Of a stretch of 64,000 nt of DNA, positions 25,764 through 36,017 are shown piece after piece (the first letter of the stretch is position 1; every line of letters begins with the position of its first letter). The DNA lies in the NCBI RefSeq assembly GCF_963678635.1, contig NW_026971344.1, positions 1-64,000 on the forward strand. Reading direction: 5' to 3'. The notes below the pieces were generated by a model. The model was not told the DNA's origin and searched no databases. It was given only the letters and a program-made list of their open reading frames with translations. The position numbers and the translations under genes are program-made. The DNA is from Symsagittifera roscoffensis (lineage: Eukaryota; Xenacoelomorpha; Acoela; Convolutidae).

Positions 25764-28700
25764 ATGGACAACTTCAACCTGGATGAATTGATGGACCTGG
25801 CAGAGGCATATGTAGGACCGATGGTAGATGCGATCTATCGTCGGTTGATCGAACGAGACTTCGCTCTGGAGGACCCAGAGGTGGTCATGTTGCTGACCGC
25901 CCTGATCAACATCTTGGGGCACGACAACCGTGGGGACCGCCCCACGGAAGTCCTGTTGATGGCAGCATATGGAGAAAGAGGAGTACTAGACCGCCCGAAC
26001 ATGAGAGTGATGAGGTGGAGAAACGGGGCTCTCTCAGGGAGTGACTTGGCGAATGAGCCTGGATTGGGAAGTTCTAGGACTTACCAACCAGGTGAGATGC
26101 CAATGCCCTCTAAGCCTAAACCTGGGCTGACGAGAATGCATCGGGAGATGAACAGCGAGGCGACCTCGTCTGGTTCACCACTGAGAGCAGCTGTGCCACC
26201 AAAAAGGGCGAAAGTAACACAGAAGGTTCAGACGAACCAAACCATACAAGATCTGGACGAGATGAACGATCAGCTGAGAAGTACGAAGAAGGAGCTGGAC
26301 GAGATGACCAAAAGCATGCTCCAGATGGAGGAAGATCGGGACATGTGGAGAAAGTTGTTTGAAGACTGCAACAAAAAGCAGGGTCAAGAGATCGAGCGCT
26401 TAAGGCAGGAATACAAAGAGCGATCGGAGCAGGTGGCGTTGACAACGGCCGTGGAGAAAGTGATACCTGCAAGGGATATTCCTCGTGGGCAGTCCCCGAT
26501 GGAGCTCTTGACACCTCGAGAAATGAGTCAAACAACGGAGACACGGCTTCCAGCAGAGACGAATCGAGTAACAATCCCGGATCCTAGTGAGACCTTGGGT
26601 GATCCCGTCGTAGAACAGACAGTGAGGAGGCTGATAGAGACAGCTGGACGACTGGTCGCTAACAAGAATGCGCCAGGTTCCGGGGTGACTGCACCCTATG
26701 GAACGATTGACGATACGGGCAGAGTACAACTCTCCCAGACCGTGATCAGACAAGGGATAAGTAACGTGACACCACTCATGGGGAGCTCGAGAATCCCAGA
26801 GAGGAAAGTACGAAAGATGCCAGCGAAGAAAGTGTCTCGTATAATAGACGTGCAGAAGAATAATCAGTTGAAGTATAATTTCACGGGAGTTCCGGAGACA
26901 GATCCGAGGGCCTGCTTCAATCGAGCTACCTGGAGCCCGGCTGTGAACCTGCAGCAACCACCACTCGGGACATCTCACCTGATATTGGGAGACAGCTCAG
27001 TCAGAGTGCTGTCGAATTTGAGGACCTCGTGGGTCACCACGGTGATGGCCTTTGGAGGCGCGACGATAGCCCAATTATATCGGATGGTGGAACTGATGAA
27101 TCCAGGGAAGATTCCCAATGTGATGATCTTAGTTGGGACGAATGACATCTCCAGAGGTTCAGACGAGCAGGAAGCACTGTGGGAGTCAATGATGATGTGT
27201 TTGTTCACTACTCTTTGGCAGAATTTCAGTTGCGCGGTACTGACCGTTTGCACTGTGCCAATGAACGCGAGAAGCCTGACAGCATCAGGAAGAAGGCACA
27301 ACGAGGGAGTCATAAGATGGAACAACATCTTGAGGAACCTAGCAAATCGAAATGCCGGAAGAATGATCCTCATGGACATTGAACATGAGTTGAGAGCCAT
27401 GGATCAGGCCAGACTGACCACGGATGGCATCCACTTCGACAGTATCGAAGGACAAGCTTGGTTGAATCGAGTCTTCCAAGAACGGTTGGATGAGCTGGAA
27501 GCAGAACTCTTTGACACAGGAGTGCTGAAGGAAGAGGGAACGGTGAGTGATGCGGTGATTACCACCTTTGTGCCTCCTAGCCTGGAAACACGCTTGGGTA
27601 CGGTCCCAGCCGTCACGAATTACCGGCAACAAAGCTCCAGCGAACCAGGTCGAAGAACAGACGTGCAGGATCGGTTGGGAGAAGCACCGATGAGGAGAAC
27701 AATTCATCCTAGGAGAAGGATAGGACCTGTCAACCAACCAATCGAAGAAGTAGCAGGCACATCTAGATCGGACACTAGATCGGAGACGACGAGTACCAGT
27801 CGAGAGGAGAGACCGAGCAGAGGCTCATTGTTGTGGTCGAGATCCATACCGTCTCCTTGGCATATATACAAAGACGAACTAATGAATCTGGACCTACAGA
27901 GAGTAAGCTTCATCAAAGATGCAAGGAGGATGCTGAATGGAGCGATGCTATCCGTCAGCAGATTATACTCAATAACCGGCGTAGACTGGTTGATAGCCGC
28001 TAGCATAAATTTCAGCTCCACGACGGCCTTGAGATTTGCTGATTTGGAGGGACTGCCCTCTAACAACACGATGGGACCAGTGAATGCGAGACCGTTGCAA
28101 GATGTGAGATTGAACCATGATGAGGGGAATCGTGAAGAAAGACCTGGAAGATTCCTGACGGCGAGAGCGCCGATTGGACAACACGTGAAGATATTTAGGC
28201 AGCTGACGACACCACCTGGTCATGTGAAGGAGATATTGTACCCAAAACTAGTGAACCAAGATGGTGATGCCCAGAGATATGGCGGATTGACAGCGATAAA
28301 GAAAGATGAGACCATCTTCGCCGCCTATGATAAAGCAGAGATGAGGAAGGCCAAAATCATGGTAGTAGCGATTTCAGAGTTCGTGTACACCTCCAAGTCT
28401 TTGTTTTGGCCGGACGTCTTAATGTTGGCCGCGGTTTACCTAGACCTATTGCAATCAGTGTCTTTGGCTATAGGGGTACAAAGGCAGACAGACATGAACC
28501 CAATAACGATTGTGTTTGCTGGCATCAATGACCATCTACACAGTAGAGGTTTTCTGAGCAGGCTCAGAGATCCTGCAACAGCAGAAAACGCAGTGTGGCC
28601 AGCAATAAAAGACATCCTGGAGTCGATGGGTGAAGTGGTGGATGCGACGAAGGAGGGGTCATTCAATAAAGTGGCAATGAGAGTAGTATTTGCGTTGTCT

Positions 28701-29825
28701 CCGGGATATGCACATCTCCCGGACGGACTGAAATTTGTGTATGCAATGGTAGCCTTACTTTCGGTAGGAAAATATGATGTGATCATATCGGCCCCGAATC
28801 GCTTGATAGAAATGGAGAACCTGAGGCCACTTAAGGCTGAACTGCCTGCAGTATGGTCAGATATCTCAAACGCGATGAGAGGATTCAAGGACCATGCGCT
28901 ACACATGTTAGTATTGGATGAGGTGCTGGGGTTGGAACTGTCCAACTTCAGTCGGCAACTCAAACCGAAACCGGGAATAGACGACGACCATCGAGTGATC
29001 ACGGCAATGTCCAACGACTTATGGTTCCGAGCAATGGAAGTGGCAAGTGAAGACACAAGAAGAAAAAATTCACTAGAGACGAGAGCTCATCTGGAGGCGA
29101 TGGTTCTGAGAACCAAGCCGGAAGCCAACCAGTGGCTACACCTGAACCCTAGAGTAGCGGCATTGGGTGCAGATGCTTTTCAGCAAGGCCCCGTAATGAT
29201 CACGAAGATACATGCCTACTTGTTGAAGGAGGTGAACCTGGCGGAAAATGCCGGAGAAAAGACCGCTGAGTTTGTGAACAGAATGTGTCAGATTACTCTG
29301 GAAACCTTTTGGACCCAGGAAGTGAAAGGACAGGAGGGATTTGAAAGGACAGACAGCATGCTAGAAGGGTTGGGAGCCGGATGGACCGCGTCCTTCTTGG
29401 CAAAAGTTTACCCGAAAGTCTCGCACTATTTGATAAAGGAATTCCTCCAAGCAGTAGTGAGAGCATCGATAGTGGAATTAATAGCCTTGTTCGTGACATT
29501 CGGAGCGGAGAGTTTCGTGAAAGGACCGGCGATACTGCTCACGGATGGAATACAGAACCTGCGACTAGCAGATGAGAGAGAGATGAGAGAGAGAGTGAGG
29601 AACTTGGATATGAAGAAATCCACGGACTCGTGGAACAAGATAAGAGACCTGAGACACACTCTTATCCAATATCTCTTGCAGCAAAATCGCTTTGGAACCG
29701 GAGAAGACGAGACAATTGAAAGAGAGGAAGATGTTAGACGACATGTTGGAGGCATGCCGCTATTAACGGATCTGAGCTTGGCTATGAGGACCGATCCCTT
29801 GGCAGAGGAGTCACGGAGTTCGTGA
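25764..29825 (+). CDS. Element A third ORF, part 1: SGNH/GDSL hydrolase-containing protein
   Basis: 1353 codons from ATG. Order: N-terminal helical region; coiled coil (about residues 155-225); SGNH hydrolase (about 400-570) with all four blocks: LILGDSSVRVL (Ser 411), AFGGATIAQL (Gly), LVGTNDISRG (Asn 460) and DGIHFDS (Asp 554, His 557). These residues form the catalytic set of SGNH/GDSL esterases. Further on, VFAGINDHLHSRGF (about 919-932) and a VVFALSPGYAHLP strand look like a second, degenerate unit. No signal peptide or transmembrane segment seen, so not an obvious envelope protein. A 7-base deletion relative to B near 29800 ends this ORF early; the protein originally continued into part 2. 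Confidence 0.85.
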   Translation: MDNFNLDELMDLAEAYVGPMVDAIYRRLIERDFALEDPEVVMLLTALINILGHDNRGDRPTEVLLMAAYGERGVLDRPNMRVMRWRNGALSGSDLANEPGLGSSRTYQPGEMPMPSKPKPGLTRMHREMNSEATSSGSPLRAAVPPKRAKVTQKVQTNQTIQDLDEMNDQLRSTKKELDEMTKSMLQMEEDRDMWRKLFEDCNKKQGQEIERLRQEYKERSEQVALTTAVEKVIPARDIPRGQSPMELLTPREMSQTTETRLPAETNRVTIPDPSETLGDPVVEQTVRRLIETAGRLVANKNAPGSGVTAPYGTIDDTGRVQLSQTVIRQGISNVTPLMGSSRIPERKVRKMPAKKVSRIIDVQKNNQLKYNFTGVPETDPRACFNRATWSPAVNLQQPPLGTSHLILGDSSVRVLSNLRTSWVTTVMAFGGATIAQLYRMVELMNPGKIPNVMILVGTNDISRGSDEQEALWESMMMCLFTTLWQNFSCAVLTVCTVPMNARSLTASGRRHNEGVIRWNNILRNLANRNAGRMILMDIEHELRAMDQARLTTDGIHFDSIEGQAWLNRVFQERLDELEAELFDTGVLKEEGTVSDAVITTFVPPSLETRLGTVPAVTNYRQQSSSEPGRRTDVQDRLGEAPMRRTIHPRRRIGPVNQPIEEVAGTSRSDTRSETTSTSREERPSRGSLLWSRSIPSPWHIYKDELMNLDLQRVSFIKDARRMLNGAMLSVSRLYSITGVDWLIAASINFSSTTALRFADLEGLPSNNTMGPVNARPLQDVRLNHDEGNREERPGRFLTARAPIGQHVKIFRQLTTPPGHVKEILYPKLVNQDGDAQRYGGLTAIKKDETIFAAYDKAEMRKAKIMVVAISEFVYTSKSLFWPDVLMLAAVYLDLLQSVSLAIGVQRQTDMNPITIVFAGINDHLHSRGFLSRLRDPATAENAVWPAIKDILESMGEVVDATKEGSFNKVAMRVVFALSPGYAHLPDGLKFVYAMVALLSVGKYDVIISAPNRLIEMENLRPLKAELPAVWSDISNAMRGFKDHALHMLVLDEVLGLELSNFSRQLKPKPGIDDDHRVITAMSNDLWFRAMEVASEDTRRKNSLETRAHLEAMVLRTKPEANQWLHLNPRVAALGADAFQQGPVMITKIHAYLLKEVNLAENAGEKTAEFVNRMCQITLETFWTQEVKGQEGFERTDSMLEGLGAGWTASFLAKVYPKVSHYLIKEFLQAVVRASIVELIALFVTFGAESFVKGPAILLTDGIQNLRLADEREMRERVRNLDMKKSTDSWNKIRDLRHTLIQYLLQQNRFGTGEDETIEREEDVRRHVGGMPLLTDLSLAMRTDPLAEESRSS

Positions 29826-32800
29826 CAGTGATCTATGGACCAGCAGTCACGTTTTCGTTCCCTGACGTTAAAGTGGAAGCATATAGGAGGTCGGTGCTGC
29901 ACCTGAACCTCATATCGGCAGTGGACGGTAGTACACTGAACTGGTGTGAGCAGCACACATTGCGGGAGCTCATGAGTGAAGATCTGTTGTTTGCAAAAAT
30001 ATCGGAGCCAGAGATGACAGTCATCAATTTTGACGATCACTTCCGTGACCGCATTGGAGAAGTAGAAAGAGGACACATTGAGGTGTTTCCAAAGCTTTGG
30101 AATCTGAGACCCTATGACAAAACGAATGGTGAAATAACCAGAGTGCCTCGTCTCACTGCAGCATATCAGAAGGTGAGAGAAGAGACGAAGGACTGGGGCG
30201 ATTACAAGAAGCTACCGGAGGCAATCCCTGAATTCCCTCTAATAAGAAGGATGTTGCTCGGAGCAGTCTCCGTAGTACAAACTCCTAGGTTGAGAGCATT
30301 CGAAACCAATGAAAGGAGAGTAGGGAATTTCTCGGGAACGATGGATCCATACTTCGTGGGGAGAAATGCCGCCGTGTTACAGTACACACGATTTGCATAC
30401 ACGGATCAAGCGACGAGAAGGCGAATAAGCAACGCCGCTGCTCCCAAGCCTGGAAGATTTGATGAGGAATGGAAGGGACTAGGCTTAACTCCGATGAGAA
30501 TGAGAGGCAGGACAGAATTGCCTGAAGCCTCATTGATCCTGACTAGTGTAAAACAGGAGATGAAAGTGGGAGGAGTACTGCAGACGAGAACCTTCCTAGC
30601 ACCCTTCGGCTGTGAAGAAACCAAAGTGGTCCATAGAGAAGAGGAAGATAAATCGGCCGGTACACTGCTCATACCGAAATTTCAGGATGAAGCCGACAAT
30701 GACGAACAAGGACCAGTGAGCCCAAACAAAGATAAGTCGGAAGGAAATGACGGACAGGGTGGAAGTCGTCAAACCGAAGAACCCATGCAACAAGATCAAG
30801 CTGGTGGGGAAGACGACAGGGCATCGACAGGAGGAACATCCAGCCTGGATTTTAACATCTTCAGTGATCTTGAGAATAATGCAGATACGTTGGAGGCGAC
30901 TGAGCCAGCGGATGAAGGCACCTCGACACTGGAGCCTCCGTCAGGCTTTATGGAAATGAACCAGAATTTGCCGGAGAGCAGCTCTCCTGGCAATTCAAGA
31001 AATAACGACCAGAGAATCCTCATGGAATCACCTCGGAGGAGAAGAATAGAGGCCTCAGCCAGAGTACCTTTCTTGGGAACGCTGCCCGAAAAAGAATGGG
31101 AAGTACATCACCGAGACCACGAGAGTAGGACGGGATGTAAGCTGGACAGAGTGGCGTTTATGGAAGAAGTCTGGACCGTGATTCAGAGCTATGGGACCCA
31201 GTCCATCCTCAAAACAGGTCTCAATCAACCCTTGATGGGAGAAGTACTTGACAAGCTTGATGAGTGTGAAGGGGGACTGAGTGAGTTATTGATCGACTCA
31301 GCCACTGATGAGAGTGAAGCGAATTCTCCCATCAAGATGACACCGCAGGACGATGAAGGAGAGGTGGTGTACCTGTCAAGAACCAGGAGAGGGACGATGC
31401 GATCGAAAATGGTGATTGATAAAATCAATGCGATGAAAATGAAGTTAGGCAGCAGAGTGATGCCGAGGAGAATTGGAAAGACGAAAGTGGATTCAGAAAT
31501 ATCGATGAAAGCTGGTAACTCAGCGAAAAGGAAGCGAGTCGAGGAGGTCATGGATTTGGGGCAAGGTGATTATCAATTGTCTGGCACAGATAGAATATTA
31601 ACTGATATAGCGATGGTGCCACCCATTCTCATGGCGGGGATAAAGTCAACCGGTTATAAGTCCAAAAGGAGTGACCGCACTCTGACTGGAGCAACCTTAG
31701 AAATGGAAATACTCAGCCAATGTGGAGGGAGCAAAATGAGGGACTTCAAGCCATCTCCCATGAATCATGGAAAGGGAAGTGTTGCAGGACAACTAACACC
31801 AGTGGAATACAACCGACTAACCGTGTCGGAGACAGTGTCGATGGATGAACCCACCGGTGGATACATGGAGTGGTTGGAATACCGAAACTCGGCTAGAGGG
31901 TATGTAATGGCCCTGGAAGACGAAAAAGTCATGGAGGGTTATCTGGAAATGATGTTTGAAGGCACCACCCTCAAGCAGAAGGCGTATGGAACTTTGGCGT
32001 CGTCTGACGTACAAGCAAAAACGATCGAGCAGTTAGTGAGCCTTCCATGGAAAGCAGTAGTATTGAGGTATTTCGAAGAAGAAATGAGGACTACGCCAAG
32101 AATACATGCTCTCGTGGCAGTACCTTACGTAAGGACAGAGTTACAACTCAGGTTCGCCTGGTGCATGATGGGACTGACTCGCGAAGAATATGATTCAGAA
32201 GAAAGAAAGAGATCAAAAGAAGAAAAGGTTTTCCTTATGACGAATCTGAGGGATCTGATAGTCCAGGAGGGAGCAGCAGTAGCGTGTGCGAAGCGGAGAG
32301 ACGCTCTCTGTTTCATTCGATTCCTGATAGAGCAGATTTCAGTACCTGCATTAAACACTTGTGTTAAAATGTTGAGGGAAGGCGATGAGCGAACGAAAGC
32401 CTTGTTCTTGCTAGCACTGCTGGATATGCAGCAAAGTAAACCAAAGAGGGTAAACATGAAAGAACCTGAGGAATTGGAACCCATGAAAAAGATAGACGAG
32501 ATCAGGAGATTCTCAAACAAGGAGCTGAGACTCACTAAAGAATCTATGGGAGCATTGCCGAAATCCAGTGAATACTGTGGACCGATCAAGAAGAAGTCAT
32601 ATAGCTACGTATCCGGGATCATAGGGGTAGCGTACAATCCTTTCCTGAGTGAAGACATACGCGATTGCTTCTTTGATTATGAGCAGGCGGTGTTACTAAG
32701 ATTCTGGACATCCAGAATAGTAACGATCAAGAGCGTTAACAATCCACAGGCCAAATTGGGACTGGTCTTGGAAGAAGAGGTGACTGCACCTTCAGTACCA

Positions 32801-32905
32801 AAATCCGACAAGAGAGTGGAGTTTGGGTTGGGATTCTCAGATGAATTACTGAGAACGAGCTTGATGGCCATTGTGGGAATTGATGAGGCCATCATGGTGT
32901 CCTAG
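29822..32905 (+). CDS. Element A third ORF, part 2
   Basis: 1027 codons, in B's third-ORF frame and continuous with it, starting inside the overlap with part 1. No recognised domain. It has a folded-looking first 300 residues, an acidic/Ser/Gln-rich linker (about 290-400), a basic stretch (RKRVEEV), and a helical C-terminal half. Ends with a 1-base insertion near 32875 compared with B, giving a spurious end. Not similar to any family that I know. Confidence 0.75.
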   Translation: MTVIYGPAVTFSFPDVKVEAYRRSVLHLNLISAVDGSTLNWCEQHTLRELMSEDLLFAKISEPEMTVINFDDHFRDRIGEVERGHIEVFPKLWNLRPYDKTNGEITRVPRLTAAYQKVREETKDWGDYKKLPEAIPEFPLIRRMLLGAVSVVQTPRLRAFETNERRVGNFSGTMDPYFVGRNAAVLQYTRFAYTDQATRRRISNAAAPKPGRFDEEWKGLGLTPMRMRGRTELPEASLILTSVKQEMKVGGVLQTRTFLAPFGCEETKVVHREEEDKSAGTLLIPKFQDEADNDEQGPVSPNKDKSEGNDGQGGSRQTEEPMQQDQAGGEDDRASTGGTSSLDFNIFSDLENNADTLEATEPADEGTSTLEPPSGFMEMNQNLPESSSPGNSRNNDQRILMESPRRRRIEASARVPFLGTLPEKEWEVHHRDHESRTGCKLDRVAFMEEVWTVIQSYGTQSILKTGLNQPLMGEVLDKLDECEGGLSELLIDSATDESEANSPIKMTPQDDEGEVVYLSRTRRGTMRSKMVIDKINAMKMKLGSRVMPRRIGKTKVDSEISMKAGNSAKRKRVEEVMDLGQGDYQLSGTDRILTDIAMVPPILMAGIKSTGYKSKRSDRTLTGATLEMEILSQCGGSKMRDFKPSPMNHGKGSVAGQLTPVEYNRLTVSETVSMDEPTGGYMEWLEYRNSARGYVMALEDEKVMEGYLEMMFEGTTLKQKAYGTLASSDVQAKTIEQLVSLPWKAVVLRYFEEEMRTTPRIHALVAVPYVRTELQLRFAWCMMGLTREEYDSEERKRSKEEKVFLMTNLRDLIVQEGAAVACAKRRDALCFIRFLIEQISVPALNTCVKMLREGDERTKALFLLALLDMQQSKPKRVNMKEPEELEPMKKIDEIRRFSNKELRLTKESMGALPKSSEYCGPIKKKSYSYVSGIIGVAYNPFLSEDIRDCFFDYEQAVLLRFWTSRIVTIKSVNNPQAKLGLVLEEEVTAPSVPKSDKRVEFGLGFSDELLRTSLMAIVGIDEAIMVS

Positions 32906-33263
32906 TCCCAACGCTGACTCAATATTACGGGCGACACAAGACATACAGAGGGAACTGAATGCAGACTGTAACCTGCGTGACCTCAACATCATATATAATG
33001 TGATGATAACAGCCTCTAAGAGCAACGGAGAAGATAAAGTGGAGTTGCCTGGCTGGGGACCAGAAGACTGGGTCGAAACTGGTAGCTGTCTGGCGGAAGT
33101 CTGTGGACTGGAGGGTCACGTTTGTGGAGGTCTAGACTGTGTGAAAACCCTGGAGAAACAACACAAGCAATTGACAGTATTGTTTGGAAATGTAGTGATG
33201 AAAGCAAGAACGGAAACCGAAAGTGCGGAGTCAGTATCACAGGAGGAAGAAATGGAACATTGA
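32871..33263 (+). CDS. Element A third ORF, C-terminal end
   Basis: 130 codons that continue part 2 after its frameshift (WELMRPSWCPSPNADS onward) and end SVSQEEEMEH. Between RTETE and SAESVSQ, A lacks about 1.38 kb found in B; short repeats of the form ACRGARACYGA at the two ends of the missing part suggest microhomology deletion. Confidence 0.75.
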   Translation: MWELMRPSWCPSPNADSILRATQDIQRELNADCNLRDLNIIYNVMITASKSNGEDKVELPGWGPEDWVETGSCLAEVCGLEGHVCGGLDCVKTLEKQHKQLTVLFGNVVMKARTETESAESVSQEEEMEH

Positions 33264-34057
33264 CGAATGACCGAAAGACAAGATGAAAAAGAAGTGAAAT
33301 TAGAAGAATTTAGAAGTTTTAGAACTTCTAAACGACGAAAAAAGAAGAGAACAAAGGAGTGATGAAGAAAAGTTAAAACTCAGAATTGTTTTATGTGTGT
33401 AAAAAACTCAAGTGAGAAACCAAGCAAACAAGTTGTAATTGAAAACTGAAACATTTAGTTGAGTTTTGAAATTGTTGCATTTATAAATTTGCATTTTGAT
33501 TTTAGCAGAAGTGGCTTTAGAAAGGCTTAAGAGAAGAGTATATTGAAATATTCCAGCCTGCATGATTGTTTTTAATCACTTAGGAATACTGATCACTTTG
33601 TGGTGACATGAAAGACTTGAGTAATCTCTTGAAGAGGGAGGTTGTTACATTGGTCTTTCTAACCACAAAGTTTCTTAGTTTTAATGTTCAGGACAATAAA
33701 AAAGCAAGATTTCCGAAGGGAAGGAGCATAGTAGGATAATTTTAGCTTGTTGTTTGGCAGGACTGTCCTGCAAGCCAACACCTTTTAAATCAGAGAGAAA
33801 GAGTTTTAATCGGGACATTGACACTGGAAGTCAGAAAATATGTTTTATCTTAGGTTATATCCTCAATGTGCAGATTAATGAAAGAATTTGAAGGCTATAG
33901 TGATGTAGTATGATGCCATGTATATTCTGCAGTGAGTCGATGTGACGTGTATAAAAGTAATTTCGTGCATTTTATAAATTCTGTTCGATGACACTTTTAC
34001 CATTTTACGAACATTGTGCGATTCAATGAGGACATTGATGGGACTGTCCGGGGAGTA
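33264..34057 (+). other. Element A 3' untranslated region
   Basis: About 790 bp without ORF. Contains hairpins AGAAGTTTTAGAACTTCT (near 33312), GCAGGACTGTCCTGC (near 33758) and a 10-bp inverted pair ACTTTGTGGT/ACCACAAAGT (near 33594 and 33661). Ends with the polypurine tract. Confidence 0.65.
34041..34057 (+). promoter_or_regulatory. Element A polypurine tract
   Basis: GGACTGTCCGGGGAGTA directly precedes the 3' LTR. The purine core is short (GGGGAG), but the longer TGTCCGGGGAG block is the same motif found four times inside pol, which supports function. Confidence 0.6.
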
Positions 34058-34981
34058 TGTGACATTCGACCAGAATGGCCAAAATGCAATTTATGCAGAC
34101 TTCGAATTTTTAGCAGTAAGCCTTCCGGATTGATGATTATTAAGAATTAAGGACGTTATTGGAACGATTGGCCAAACGGTGAGGGCTAGAATATTCTGGT
34201 ATTTTAAAATTTCAAAAATTCGAATTATGACGTCATATTTCTGAGAAACGTCAGAAACGGCCATTTTGACTAAAACGAGAAAGAAAAACAGAACAACATT
34301 AGCTGCGCTAGCAACAACAACGAAATTGAGATCGGAAAACGACAACGAGTTACAGAATAACAGAAGAACACTCCGAGTTGCAACTATTGTGCTGCTACAA
34401 TAGTTGCAAGGCCGTTGCGAACAACGGTGAAGGGTGAAGGACGGCCTTCCGGATTAAGAGAAAATCAGAATTAGCGAGCTTGATCCAGCGGATTCATCAA
34501 TCCGGAAGGGTAAAAGAACTGAAACTTTTATCCTGTTGCATAAACTTTTAGCTTCTTGTCATGTCCTGACTTGAATTTAATTAGTATCTGGATTCATTTT
34601 GATAAGGATGAGAAGCTAGGAGTAGGGGGAAAGGGTTGATCCATCTTCGATGGAGATGATGATTTTTATCTACTGAACAAAAATAATAGTAATATAATTA
34701 ATAGTAGTAGCCCTGTTTTTAGGAGTGACCTCGTGGTCTGGGGATACTGAGACCCAGCCATGAGCTCACTATTTCTGCATGTAATCTAGTTAATTTGAGT
34801 GTTTTGACCGAAGCCGAAAGCAGTAACGTTTTTGTCGACCCGATGTTAGAAAAGACCACCGAAAAGTACTAGCTTGGTAGAGACGGTGAAAAGCATGCAA
34901 AGCTCTGTTTAGACGTTAGCCAGTCGTCTTAAGACTTAGTTTTGTTTTCCGTCGATATGTATCTTCCGGGCGAATGTTACA
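34058..34981 (+). repeat. Element A 3' LTR
   Basis: 924 bp, about 99% identical to 12381-13304. Ends CGAATGTTACA. Confidence 0.95.
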
Positions 34982-35090
34982 AATTTAAAAATTCGTTGGT
35001 TTGTGAAGACACGTGACAATTTTTTATCGCGAACACTGAAAAACCGCGAAACTTAGAACAACTATTTTCGCTGATATAACACAGAAGTGC
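34982..35090. other. Spacer at the centre of the A/B palindrome
   Basis: 109 bp of unique A+T-rich sequence between the two inverted 3' LTRs. No target duplication of either element was found at its ends. Confidence 0.6.
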
Positions 35091-36017
35091 TGTAACATTC
35101 GCCCGGAAGATACATATCGATGGAAAATAAAACTAAGTCCTAAGACGACTGGCTAACGTCTAAGCAGAGCTTTATATGCTTTTCACCGTCTCTACCAAGC
35201 CAGTACTTTTCGGTGGTCTTTTCTAACATCGGGTCGACAAAAAACGTTACTGCTTTCCGCTTCGGTCAAAACACTCAAATTAACTTAATTACATGCAGTA
35301 ATAGTGAGCTCATGGCTGGGTCTCAGTATCACCAGACCACGAGGTCACTCATAAAAACAGGGCTACTACTATTTATTATATTACTATTGTTTTTGTTCAG
35401 TAGATAAAAATCATCATCTCCATCGAAGATGGATCAACCCTTTCCCTCAACTCCTAGCTTCTCATCCCTATCAAAATGAATCCAGTTGTTAATTACATTC
35501 AATTCAGGACGTGACAGGAAGCTAAAAGTTTATGTAAAAGGATAAAAGTCTCAGTCCCGAAACCCTTCCGGATTCTTGAATCCACTGAATCAAGCACGTT
35601 AAACTTGATTCCTCCGTAACCCGGAAGGCTGTCTTCCACCCTTCACCGTTGCTCGCAACGGCCTTGCAACTATTGTAGCGACACATTAGTTGCAACTCGG
35701 AACGTTCTCTGTCAATTCCGTGATTCGTTGTCGTTTTTCTATCACAATTTTTGTTCTTCTTGCTATCGCAACTAATGTTGTTCTGTTGCTTTTCAGCTTT
35801 TCTGCCAAAGTGGCCATTTCTGACGTTTCTCAGAAATGTTACGTCATCACTTCGAAAATTTAAAAATTCAAAATACCAGAATATCTTGACCTTCACCGTT
35901 CTACTAATCATCCGAATAACGTCGTTAATCCTTCAAAATCACTAACTCGGAAGGTTTATTGCTAAAAATTCGAATTCTGCAGAGATTGTATTTTGTCCAT
36001 TCTGGTCGAATGTCATA
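35091..36017 (-). repeat. Element B 3' LTR
   Basis: Reverse complement of the A-family LTR, starting TGTAACATTCG on the plus strand and ending CGAATGTCATA. With the A 3' LTR it forms an inverted repeat of more than 900 bp across the 109-bp spacer. Confidence 0.93.

Larger units (their letters stand above)
12381..34981 (+). mobile_element. Giant Ty3/gypsy-like element A (22.6 kb)
   Basis: Bounded by two 924-bp LTRs that differ at about ten positions (roughly 99% identical). Contains leader, gag, protease, RT, RNase H, integrase, macro domain, a very long third ORF with an SGNH hydrolase, and polypurine tract. At 22.6 kb it is several times longer than a usual Ty3/gypsy element (about 5-10 kb). 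Lesions seen by comparison with copy B: nonsense codons at 19647, 22949 and 23855; frameshifts near 20400, 22325, 29800 and 32875; deletions near 20056 (about 475 bp) and 33220 (about 1.38 kb); and loss of the RT motif A Asp. No target-site duplication is visible (AAAGT left, AATTT right). Confidence 0.93.

Noticed and set aside
25764-33263. Third ORF as a retroviral envelope protein.
   Set aside because: No signal peptide, furin-type site, fusion peptide or membrane anchor was seen; SGNH motifs dominate.
12376-34986. Target-site duplication for element A (and B at 35086-35090/57955-57959).
   Set aside because: Flanks do not match (AAAGT/AATTT; AGTGC/TGCGA), also not when A and B ends are exchanged.
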